Below, piece after piece: positions 55,556-64,000 of a stretch of DNA of 64,000 nucleotides. Origin of the DNA: Hyalella azteca (lineage: Eukaryota > Arthropoda > Malacostraca > Amphipoda > Hyalellidae); NCBI RefSeq assembly GCF_000764305.2, contig NW_025943958.1, forward strand, positions 62,001-126,000, in the 5' to 3' direction. The position numbers were made by a program, and so were the translations under genes. The notes beneath the pieces are model-generated. The model was not told the origin of the DNA. It worked only from the letters and a program-made list of their open reading frames with translations, and ran no database searches. Position 1 is the first letter of the stretch; each line of letters opens with the position of its first letter.

Positions 55556-56367
55556 AAAGCAGCGTCAGTCGCGGCTTAGGAGAGGCCGATGACCACATCC
55601 ATAAATGGTAGCAGCTCTGCTGACGCTCTGACCAGGTGAGCTAAGCAAGTGCACATCTGGCAGACTTCTTCCACTAAATACTAGCTCTAAATTTATTAAA
55701 TGTGAAGATTTCCGAAAATTATTTTTTTTTCGTCAATGTGCGAAAATTTTTTCAAGTTTTATAATCATTTGGAGAGACACATCTTAATAGCGTTATGCCT
55801 TATCTCCACCAATCTTTTATCTATAAGTTGCAAGATTGCACTGAGCATTTTAAATAATTTTTAATTGTATGACCGCAAATAAGGCGAATTAGATGATCAA
55901 GCTATGTATAAACCAGTAAAAAAAATCTATCTCGAGTTGAAAGTACACAGTCGCGAGAATCAGTCGCCATCTTCATCAGGTCCTTATTGAGTTCGGGACC
56001 ACACGGTCACCTGATGATGCTAATCTCGGGCAACAAACCCTTGATCATGATAAGAAAATTGAAACTTATCTAACTCGATATAACATTAACATAATTACTG
56101 ACACAAATTAAAAAACAAATATTTATTTATTGGAATTAAATACAAAAAAAGACAGTCGCAGACATTTTACTATCGTGTTCCCGCAGCTAAACTGTTGCAT
56201 GCTGAAAATCCTTTGTAAAAATAACCGCTCATTTAATGATACTGATGCAAATTTTAGTGCATCGTGCGACCGTATGAAAATAGCATATCTTGCAGCATAT
56301 CTTTAGAGTGGAATGCGACCAGTAATGTGAATGGAAAATACTTTAAAAGCAAAGTTTAAAATGCAAA
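55556..56367. other. No recognisable feature
   Basis: AT-rich, unique by eye. Confidence 0.55.
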
Positions 56368-56502
56368 CACGGAGAAATGAGGGACTTGTCCAAAAAGCGA
56401 TGCGCTTTTTACCCTTGTGTAGGTTAACCTGACCCAGTTTGGTCAGGCAAAAGAGCGTATCAGTGCTACTTTGACAATAAGAGCCATACATTTTTGTTAG
56501 TG
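56368..56502 (-). mobile_element. FamB element, copy 17 (inverted, short)
   Basis: CACGGAGAAATGAGGGACTT, TGTCCAAAAAGCGATGCGCT, TTTTACCCTTGTGTAGG, CCTGACCCAGTTTGGTCAGG, AGAGCGTATCAGTGCTACTT, TTGACAATAAGAGCC and right tip TTTTTGTTAGTG. It lacks the sub-terminal GTGACCCAC stretch, hence 135 bp. Confidence 0.82.
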
Positions 56503-56558
56503 CGAGCGACCGGTTAGACAGACCAACAGAAGAGACTCGCAAGTTTCAAACGATTGTC

Positions 56559-56767
56559 TTTTTAGCGCATTTTCTCATTTATGACATAAATGCACCACTA
56601 TTGTGCTCGTCATGTCCGTCAGTCCGTCTGTTTGTCCGTCCGTCTGTCTGTCCGTCTGTCTGTCCGTCTGTCTGTCTGTCCGTCCGTCTGTCCGTGACTT
56701 CATGTTTCCGTCGACGAGAAAATGCGCTCTCTGTCACTCACTGCAGTGAGTACTGAGTTATATTTTT
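56559..56767 (+). mobile_element. FamD element, copy 4, with expanded GTCC/GTCT core
   Basis: CTTTTTAGCGCATTTTCTCA, ACTATTGTGCTCGTCATGTC, then about 90 bp of GTCCGTCTGTCT-type tetranucleotides (56605-56695), GTCGACGAGAAAATGCGCTC and the intact palindrome ACTCACTGCAGTGAGT. The core is far longer than in other copies, a microsatellite expansion inside a MITE. Confidence 0.92.
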
Positions 56768-57188
56768 GAAGCGTTTGCGGAGGGTAAACCAGCCTACAAG
56801 CACCTATACAAGCTTGGCTGAGTTGGATCCATCACACAACAGGGCCGATGACGAATGGTTTGGAAATAATCTAGGATGAGCCGTGTCCCAGGTCAATGGG
56901 GGTCATTAGTGCGCTTGTCCTTTTGGTTGCAGAATAAATAGCGTCTTGACTTCGTCAATAGCAAGGGCGTGAGGTTGACTATATAAGCGCAGCTTTTAAA
57001 GAGCGAAAAAATTATCTGCGTAGATTTAAATTAATACTGCACGTCTACTTTGCCGTTAAAATCTAGCTACATTTTCGGGATATACAAAATTTTACAGAAA
57101 TAAGAATAACAGCAACAATGATGTTTACAACATTAAAATGTAAAGTATAAAACAACAAAGTGTAATATGCAAACAACAAAATAACTAC
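56768..57188. other. No recognisable feature
   Basis: Unique sequence between two oppositely oriented FamD copies. No sign that the pair mobilised it. Confidence 0.55.
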
Positions 57189-57339
57189 AAAAAATATAAC
57201 TCAGTTCTCACTGCAGTGAGTGACAGAAAGCGCATTTTCTCGTCGACGAAAACTTGAGGTCACGGACGGACAGACAGACAGAAGGACATGGCGAGCACAA
57301 TAGTACATTTTTTCCATAAATGAGAAAATTCGCTAAAAA
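57189..57339 (-). mobile_element. FamD element, copy 5 (inverted)
   Basis: AAAAATATAACTCAGTTCTC, then CTCACTGCAGTGAGTGACAG (palindrome with one end base changed), AAAGCGCATTTTCTCGTCGA, TGAGGTCACGGACGGACAGA, GGCGAGCACAATAGTAC and ATAAATGAGAAAATTCGCTA. Confidence 0.9.
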
Positions 57340-58340
57340 GCGATGACGCTGAATGAGGATACTGTTGCCCACACACGAAGCAATGCACGAGATAGTGAAG
57401 CCCATTCATTTTTTCACGACCACGGCCATCAGAATCCATTAAGAATTGATTGTAGATTTGAAGTGACAACCGCAACAAACCAAATGGCAGACGTGGCTGT
57501 CTTACTACAGAACATGTGCAGCACTCACGCACAACAGAGCTTGTTGATTGAATCGCACCAGGTGTTACATATGACTTCGATATATATGTATGCATAACCA
57601 TCCTAAGCTTTTCTGACGCTATTATTCAAACACAAGAAACAAATTTTTTATTAATGAAATAAATATTTATGTAAGTATCATTACCAAGTTTCCGCACCAG
57701 AGCGCAAGTCAGTCCAAAAAGTATCTTTTTTGAGTACGTGTGAGTTTTTTTCTGAATATTAGGGTCATTAATCCCTGAATTTTAAACGGTGGAAAAAATT
57801 CACGGAAAGTCACTGATGGAAATTCTCTCAAGATTTGTAGGTACACGTTTCGTTTCGTGAAGAAAAAAATATAATATGACGTTTTTAAAATTGCACAATT
57901 CGAAATCAAGTATTCAGGACTAACAATTAACACTAGAGAATAATTATTATGTAAAACAGAGTGAATTGAACTAAATGAAATTACAACTAAAATTCGACAC
58001 ATGCCGCTATATACTGTTTAGTTGTGAACCTAATATAAAAGTTTCAGTAGTTCAAAAGTTTCACAACGCTATAAATGATCTCCGTCCAATTTTTATAAGA
58101 ATAAATAAAAGCTAGCGAAGACAAAAAGAATCTCAAACTTGAAGAAGTAGTTGCAACTCCAAAAATGTGTGTAAATGAGTTGACGACAGGCGTCGGGGCG
58201 TTGTGAGGCAATAGATCAATATTACAACATCTCGTCATATGGTGCCCAGTATAAAGGCTTGTTGTGACATAAATGATTTATATTATCAAAAAATATTTAT
58301 TTGCAGCGATGCGTCATTGTTTTCGAGGCGTCTTATACCG
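57340..58340. other. No recognisable feature
   Basis: Frames of 84, 97 and 113 codons overlap on opposite strands, and one of them runs into FamD. No domain recognised. Confidence 0.55.
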
Positions 58341-58779
58341 GGAGTGAGGAATGCTGATCAGTCTTGGAGTGAGGAATGCTGGTTCAGTCATCAAGTGAGG
58401 AATGATGGTTCAGTCATCAAGTGAGGAATGCTGGTTCAGTCCTGGAGTGAGGAATGCTGGTTCAGTCCTGGAGTGAGGAATGCTGGTTCAGTCCTGGAGT
58501 GAGGAATGCTGGTTCAGTCCTGGAGTGAGGAATGCTGGTTCAGTCCTGGAGTGAGGAATGCTGGTTCAGTCCTGGAGTGAGGAATGCTGGTTCAGTCCTG
58601 GAGTAAGGAATGCTGGTTCAGTCCTGGAGTGAGGAATGCTGGTTCTGTCCTGGAGTGAGGAATGCTGGTTCTGTCATCAAGTGAGGAATGCTGGTTCAGT
58701 CCAGAAGTGAGGAATGCTGGTTCAGTCCTGGAGTGAGGAATGACGGTTCAGTCCTGGAGTGAGGAATGCCGGTTCAGTA
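58341..58779. repeat. 26-bp minisatellite, 17 units
   Basis: Unit GGAGTGAGGAATGCTGGTTC plus AGTCCT. A CATCAA variant (giving AGTCATCAAGTGAGG) appears at both ends of the array, and a core of seven or more units is identical, suggesting growth from the middle. Confidence 0.97.
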
Positions 58780-58890
58780 CCGGAGGAGTGGCGTCTTCGG
58801 TACGACCTTGAACCTGAATGGTGCTGGGCATGCTGTGAATAATACAAGGCCTACAGCCGCGTCTACACATGACCAACACGGCCGTATTGA

Positions 58891-59135
58891 GAACGCCGAC
58901 TGTCGTAAATACTTACCTACTATTATTCGTAAAGAACGCCGACTGTCGTAAAAACTTACCTACTATTATTCGTAAAGAACGCCGACTGTCGTAAAAACTT
59001 ACCTACTATTATTCGTAAAGAACGCCGACTGTCGTAAAAACTTACCTTCTATTATTCGTAAAGAACGCCGACTGTCTTGAATACTTACCTACTATTATTC
59101 GTAAAGAACGCCGACTGTCGTAAATATTATTCGTG
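58891..59135. repeat. 43-bp tandem repeat, about 5.7 units
   Basis: GAACGCCGACTGTCGTAAAT, ACTTACCTACTATTATTCGT, AAA. Starts lie at 58891, 58934, 58977, 59020, 59063 and 59106. Single-base changes only (TTCTATT, TCTTGAAT). Confidence 0.96.
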
Positions 59136-59200
59136 AACACTTCTAATGCGGACACATCGCCGCACAAAATATTGCCAATATCGATGGTAATACATCGTTA

Positions 59201-59277
59201 GTATGAAATATGAACAAATGTATACTATTCCCTAACAATAAGTTAGGGAATTGTATACATTTGTTCACATTTCATAC
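59201..59277. repeat. Near-perfect 36-bp-arm hairpin
   Basis: The left arm at 59201-59236 begins GTATGAAATATGAACAAATG; the right arm at 59242-59277 is its complement with two mismatches (arm positions 10 and 26) and a 5-nt AATAA loop. Pairing resumes for 3 bp outside after one mismatch. Length and fold are in the range of a microRNA precursor, but a tiny foldback element or local inverted duplication fits equally. Neither strand's expression is known. Confidence 0.93.
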
Positions 59278-59564
59278 AAACAACATGATTGTACACGATA
59301 TTTCGATATTTTAATTAATCTAAGTAGTATTAGTATAATAAACATGAGCATATATAACCACCGCATCCGCTATTTAACTTTCACGCCGTGGAAATTACGA
59401 AAAACCATCAGGTACAGACGGTCTTAGCTATCGTAATTTTTCAAAAATAAATAATCATTTCACTCCGCTAAGGTTCCTCTGACCCAAGTGAGAAATAGAG
59501 CTGCAGCGTTAGAATCTCTCACTGCAAAGTGTAAGAACTTTAGAAGGAATAGCTGATCATTTTG

Positions 59565-59710
59565 GATGAAACCGTTGTTATATAGGATAAATTGAGATGG
59601 AACTGTTGTTATTTAGGATAAATTGAGAAGGAACAGTTATTTTTTAGGATAAATTGAGATGGAACAGTTGATTATTTATGGTAAATTGAGAAGAAACAGT
59701 TTATCATTTA
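59565..59710. repeat. 31-bp repeat, about 4.7 units
   Basis: GATGGAACTGTTGTTATTTA plus GGATAAATTGA. GATG/GAAG and ACTG/ACAG alternate between units. Confidence 0.9.
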
Positions 59711-59808
59711 GCGCCAGAACCAGAGATATTTGTATATAACGTTGCCTATATGAGACGTCGGCCGCTCGCACCTGCGATAGAGGCAAGGAATGTAAAGAAT
59801 CTTGCCTA

Positions 59809-59993
59809 CACTCAGAGAAACGAAGACAATTTTTTCCAGATCGCGATTCACTTTCTGCTCATGTGAATGTCATTCTGACCCTGTTTGGCCCGATAAAAAG
59901 GCGTAGCAGAGATAAGTTCGCTCTAAATTGCCCACTTGTCCAAAGAAAGTGCGTCACTATTTGGACAACCCAACCCGTTCATTTTCCTGGGTG
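59809..59993 (-). mobile_element. FamB element, copy 18 (inverted)
   Basis: CACTCAGAGAAACGAAGACA at the left, TTCTGACCCTGTTTGGCCCG, ATAAAAAGGCGTAGCAGAGA, GCGTCACTATTTGGACAACC and right tip CATTTTCCTGGGTG. The segment CTCTAAATTGCCCACTTGTC duplicates part of the sub-terminal repeat. Confidence 0.85.
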
Positions 59994-60105
59994 CGGCGCT
60001 CAGGAACAATGCCCGGGGGCGAGGCACAATTCCCATAGGACTCTTGTAAGCACGCAGGCACGCGTCCTGTGACATCCTCCTGAGCATTGGTATGAAAAAC
60101 TCAGA

Positions 60106-60244
60106 ATTTTTAGCGAATTTTCTCATTTATGGAAAAAATGCGCTATTGTGCTCGTCATGTCCGTCCGTCCGTGACTTCACGGACGGACGGACGAGAAAAT
60201 GCGCTCTCTGTCACTCACTGCAGTGAGTACTGATCTAATTTTTT
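60106..60244 (+). mobile_element. FamD element, copy 6, with 16-bp perfect core hairpin
   Basis: TTTTTAGCGAATTTTCTCAT, AATGCGCTATTGTGCTCGTC, then GTCCGTCCGTCCGTGA (60159-60174) and its exact complement (60177-60192) around a 2-nt CT loop, GAGAAAATGCGCTCTCTGTC and the intact palindrome ACTCACTGCAGTGAGT. Confidence 0.92.
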
Positions 60245-60737
60245 ACTACTCTTCTTGACCGAGATCGAAAAATTCAACTGAACATAGCCGTTCTGCTGAG
60301 GATGATATTCCGGGACAAAAATATATATAAATTCAAACTTTCTTCCGCATACGAAGTGTTCAAATTAAAAAACCTTTGGAATCGCACCAAGTAAAAAAAC
60401 TGGAAACAATTCTTTTAGTTGAGTACAAAATTTAAGACTGAAAAAGTGACCAATCTTGTGTTAGAAGTATTAAACAAAACAGGGATCATTTGAAACCTAA
60501 CTGTAACAGAACTTTTTTCATGGATAAGCCTGGCGCGGACGTTGAAAAACTACGGCAGTTGAAAAACTACAGCAGTAACACCCGTAAAATGAACTCCCTG
60601 CGTGTCGTATCATTTACGGATACATCACCAGCGTGCAGAATGAACCTGGCGGCAACTAATTCGTGTCAGACACTAGAGCGCTAGTTTCACCTTCATGAGA
60701 GAAGCAGGGAATGCTGATGCATAAAACATTTCACCGT
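60245..60737. other. No recognisable feature
   Basis: Unique by eye. A minor GTTGAAAAACTAC repeat lies at 60541-60570. Confidence 0.55.
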
Positions 60738-60930
60738 CGTGAAAATATAAAGATCAATGGGTGGGCATTAAGCGTGAAATGTAGACTCGTACTTCAACGA
60801 AAATTAAAAAATTATTAACTTTATTGTTTTCGTCTTAGTGAAAATATTAAGATCAAAGGGTGGGCATTATGCGTGAAATGTAGACTCGTACTTCAAGGTA
60901 AGTAAAAAATTATTAACCTTGTTGAATACA
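60738..60930. repeat. 99-bp direct repeat, 1.9 units
   Basis: GTGAAAATATWAAGATCAAW, GGGTGGGCATTAWGCGTGAA, ATGTAGACTCGTACTTCAA and AAAAAATTATTAAC occur in both copies. Confidence 0.94.
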
Positions 60931-61421
60931 TCATGGCAAATAACATTCAATTAGAACATGATGACCCTTTCGTGGATGAGTCTCGAGTGTAAATCATAAT
61001 GAAATTTGATTCAATCAAGCACAAGATTAATAATTAAAGTTTACTCGAATGATGCGTATGACATAGTGACTCAGGCAACGAAGTAATTACCTGTGACTCA
61101 CCCATCCAAAATTAAACTAGGCATTGACATATAATAATTTTTGTGACTCGGTATACATTTTTAGATTAAACTCAATATAAAAAGACCAAAGATATATATG
61201 GAATAAATTATGATCTCCATTGCGAATTTACTCAAAACTTTGAGCGAAAGGTCAAAGCGAAACCAAGTACCAGTCTATATAGGCGCGTGCTCGACCTTAT
61301 GTCAGATCCTGCCCTTAGTATCCTTCGTATCCTGCTCCTACAACGGCAGACGAAGTTAGAGTGAAGCAATGAACCATTGTAAGCAATGAAGCATCGAAGC
61401 ACTGATTTGATCTATGAACCA
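60931..61421. other. No recognisable feature
   Basis: AT-rich, unique by eye. Confidence 0.55.
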
Positions 61422-61573
61422 CAGAGGCCATACTTTCAAAACTCGTTAAGTGAACGTAAGTACTTACGCTCTATTTTCTTGTCTATGATTGGTGAATTTT
61501 GCTTGTAAGGCCGTCAATGATTGGCTGATGAACTTACGATCTCTTAATTTTTTTTTGAAAGTATAGGCCCTGG
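61422..61573 (-). mobile_element. FamC element, copy 5 (inverted)
   Basis: CAGAGGCCATACTTTCAAAA at the left, the palindrome CGTAAGTACTTACG, TCTTGTCTATGATTGGTGAA, GTCAATGATTGGCTGATGAA and TTTTGAAAGTATAGGCCCTG at the right. Both inverted CCAATCA boxes are present. Confidence 0.88.
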
Positions 61574-61670
61574 TACGCATGCCACGTATTTAAGATACCG
61601 CCAGAGATGAATAGCGCGGTCGTGACGCTGAGAACCAACTTGACATCTCGCGCCGCAAGCAAGCAACGTA

Positions 61671-61928
61671 CAGAAATTCTGTACAAAATTCTGTAACGAG
61701 TCCTAACTAGAATGTTTATCTGAAAGACATTAAAAAGTAGATGGCCGTAGTTTCGAGTGAGACACGGAAATTCTACATAGAATTTTGTACAAAGTTCTAC
61801 ATTGAATGTTTATCTGGAAGACATTAGGATATGGATGGCCGTAGTTCGGAGTGAGACACATTCTGCACGATGTTCTGTATAAAATATTTCTATAAGTTAG
61901 TAGAATTTAGGTGCCCGTAGTTCAGAGC
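61671..61928. repeat. Degenerate 110-bp repeat, about 2.4 units
   Basis: Each unit holds AGAAATTCTGTACAAAATTC-like sequence, GAATGTTTATCTGRAAGACA, and GATGGCCGTAGTTYSGAGTG. TAGAATTTTGTACAAAGTTCTA-like pieces are themselves partly palindromic (AGAATTTTGTAC, AAAGTTCT). Confidence 0.83.
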
Positions 61929-62605
61929 CGTAGACATTAGTATCACTTTAATTGTGGTTTCGATGAAAAAAAGTTCAAGATCAATAAGCAAAGGAAAGAT
62001 TTGAGGAAGAAAACTTTTTTTTGTTCGCATCATTGAAGTAACATTTTTTTGAATAACGAAAATTCGCGGATATGAAATGCGTACTAGAAAGTCATAGACA
62101 AGAAATATTGCATTTCAACGTTGCTAAAATGTGGCACTCAATTTAACATGAAAGAAATAATGATCAAGCCCAGGAAAATAAAGCAAGCAATACGATCAGA
62201 AAAATCGAAGCTGAACAAACCGTAAAACTTCATCCCAATTGTAAACTTGAAGAAAATAAGATGAAGAAATAAGTTTTTTCGCACGTCTGGGTAACGACAC
62301 TGAGAAATTTATTCAAAAATAGATCGAATATTAATGTAAATAATCTGAACTATACACTCAAAAATCGCTAGACGGCAAAGATAGATTCGCATGGCGCCCG
62401 AGTATTGTCGCGCAGATCTTAGTATAATCAAGAGGGGCAGACGCGATCATGTAAGCAATAACTTTCACAGCACCAGCATCGGCAGGACGCGCCGCTTAAA
62501 TCATACCTACCCCGAAAGGTACAATGGGTGCAGCCGGGGTATAAACAAGGCCGTTTGTCAGCCTTCGATGTCTTCGTTGTGTTTGTGGTAAGTAACCGAG
62601 GCTTG
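61929..62605. other. No recognisable feature
   Basis: Unique by eye. A mildly GC-richer patch lies at 62390-62560, without recognised coding sequence. Confidence 0.55.
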
Positions 62606-62741
62606 TTCGGTTCACAGTGGGCAACTGAACCAAATTTGGTCCACTTCGGTACCTTAGCAAGGTTTGGTTCACTTGGTTGCTTCACAGCGGGCAACTGTAC
62701 CAAATTTGGTCCACTTCGGTACCTTAGCAAGGTTTGATTCA
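62606..62741. repeat. 70-bp direct repeat, 1.9 units
   Basis: TTCACAGYGGGCAACTGWAC, CAAATTTGGTCCACTTCGGT and ACCTTAGCAAGGTTTGRTTC occur twice (starts 62611 and 62681). ACCAAATTTGGT and ACCTTAGCAAGGT are palindromic. Confidence 0.94.
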
Positions 62742-63196
62742 TAGTTGTGTTTTAAACATTGAATTGAAGTTTGCGATTCGTGAATTTTTTGCTTACTGAT
62801 TAACTGAGAAAAAAGGTTTTGATTCATGCATAGTAAATTTTTCCCAGGGGTTGATACAAGATAAATTCATATTACGTATTAATAATAGTTAACCTAACAA
62901 ATACAAATTTAGGCATCAAAACTATTATAATTTTCTATATATTAACCATGCTCCAAATAACTTTAATTTAAACGTACTAATGCGGAGAATAAATAATCAA
63001 GAACTCATTAAAAACTAAACAAACTAAAAAAACAGCAACTTATAAGAAATTATTGTCAGAAATTCGCGTCAAGTTTCACGAAACCAAACATTGGAATAGC
63101 GTTAAACAGCAAAATTACTGCAACAAAAGCGTCATCGAGATATCCTGGCAAATGGGCAACCTCAACCTGATTCTGAAGACAACCAGATGACTTAAA
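62742..63196. other. No recognisable feature
   Basis: AT-rich, unique by eye. Confidence 0.55.
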
Positions 63197-63300
63197 CAAT
63201 AACGAGCATAGCTCATACAATATTTTCGTGAAACAATAACGAGCTATGATCGTACAATATTTCTGTTCAACCATAACGAGCGTGTAGCTAATATACATAA
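63197..63300. repeat. 38-bp degenerate repeat, 2.7 units
   Basis: CAATAACGAGCATAGCTCAT, ACAATATTTTCGTGAAA and variants start at 63197, 63234 and 63271. Confidence 0.85.
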
Positions 63301-63854
63301 TTATTATGTTACTTGCGAGCCAGAAAATCAAATCCAATAAATTCAAGCGCCACGAGTGGCCGGACTACGATGCGAGCCAGACACGCGTTTCGATTGGTCT
63401 AAAAAATCGATTGGTCTCAGAACTTCGGTCATATTAGAATTATAGTTCTAATTTATAGCCTCGCAAGATTGAATATCTCCAAATGCGTTGGCAAGCACAA
63501 TATTTTTGTACGCATTTTTTTGTATGTAACTTTTATTCCAACATTTTCAGAACTCGAAATTATCATCATGAAATACCTACTATCATACATATACGTACAT
63601 ACATTCGGCTCTGCCTAAGACCGCCTTGAAATTAAAACGCTCAAGAATTCAATTTGAATGTCTTACAAGTAAAGCTTGAAGCCAGTTCTTGGTAACCAAC
63701 ATTAATTTGATTAAAAGCACGGAAACATTAGGCAAGAAAAATCTCGATGGTAACGTGATGAATAACAAAAAAAAAATCATCAAAAGGTCAAATCGACATC
63801 CCTTTGTGGAGAGATTTTCAAGAGGCGCATTATTGAGCGTATGTACAAACAATA
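63301..63854. other. No recognisable feature
   Basis: AT-rich, with no coding signal. Confidence 0.55.
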
Positions 63855-63893
63855 GCGCCTTTTTTTCCATAAATGAGAAAATGCGCCAAAAAT
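63855..63893 (-). mobile_element. FamD element, terminal fragment (copy 7)
   Basis: TTTTTTTCCATAAATGAGAA and AATGCGCCAAAAATAC match the right arm of inverted FamD copies. The core and the other arm are absent here. Confidence 0.75.
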
Positions 63894-64000
63894 ACCACAA
63901 CGGAAGAAGCGCCTGAAACGCCCCAATGCATCATCAATCCAATACTTTATCTTCAGAAATCACGCAAGCGTCAAAATTCTCACTTGTTCAGTACAAAAAA

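Noticed and set aside
56768..57188. Composite transposon formed by inverted FamD copies 4 and 5
   Set aside because: No target duplication around the pair, and the enclosed sequence has no coding content. Independent insertions are simpler.

Overview
This is a eukaryotic, almost certainly metazoan, stretch of AT-rich non-coding DNA. The animal assignment rests on one protein relic, a BEL/Pao-type integrase fragment near 27.2-27.6 kb (BEL/Pao retrotransposons are known only from animals), together with abundant MITE-like elements and minisatellites. An arthropod is plausible but cannot be shown from the sequence. I see no intact host gene: open frames are short, many start at non-ATG codons, and most long ones are translations of tandem repeats or of MITE copies. 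I found no rRNA, tRNA, CRISPR array or operon-like organisation.

Two classes of sequence fill the window. The first is short, non-autonomous, inverted-repeat elements, named here FamA to FamE. FamA (3 copies, about 215 bp) is a long palindrome with CACTGTTA ends flanked by TA. FamB (about 19 copies, usually 130-235 bp) starts CACTCAGARAAAT, ends with its complement, and carries TTGTCCAAATAGTGA-like sub-terminal repeats. FamC (5 good copies plus 3 diverged relatives, about 150 bp) has CAGGGNCCATACTTT ends and the palindrome CGTAAGTACTTACG. FamD (7 copies, about 150 bp) has GCGCATTTTCTC/GAGAAAATGCGC arms, a GTCC-rich core and the palindrome ACTCACTGCAGTGAGT. FamE (1 copy, 371 bp) is a foldback element with arms of about 120 bp and a GTAT target-site duplication. 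The second class is several dozen mutually unrelated tandem arrays, with periods from 14 to about 180 bp.

Layout. 0-10 kb: FamA and FamB copies, a hairpin-bearing repeat, a tandemised FamB end, a 176-bp repeat block and about 2 kb of featureless DNA. 11-24 kb: the densest minisatellite zone, including a 26-bp array of 31 identical-looking units beside the only N seen, two 22-bp arrays, a 35-bp array, a 21-bp heptapeptide-like array and a 52-bp higher-order array. 24-34 kb: FamC and FamA, several 80-180 bp repeats, the BEL/Pao relic, a dispersed element with a variable 20-bp core, and a cluster of perfect hairpins. 34-42 kb: a 15-bp array, a roughly 700-bp array of 21/23-bp units, FamD copies and the FamE foldback. 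42-51 kb: seven FamB copies in 4 kb, a 36-bp CCAAT-containing array, a second 36-bp array and a 94-bp hairpin repeat. 51-64 kb: the 28-bp array open in three frames, a 95-bp higher-order array, 26-bp and 43-bp arrays, a 36-bp-arm hairpin and more FamB, FamC and FamD copies.

No genes work together here. What can be read is a history of repeat growth: MITE insertion, local tandem amplification (sometimes of the MITE ends themselves), and recurrent minisatellite birth from hairpin-containing seeds. All family names are local labels; none has been matched to a database.
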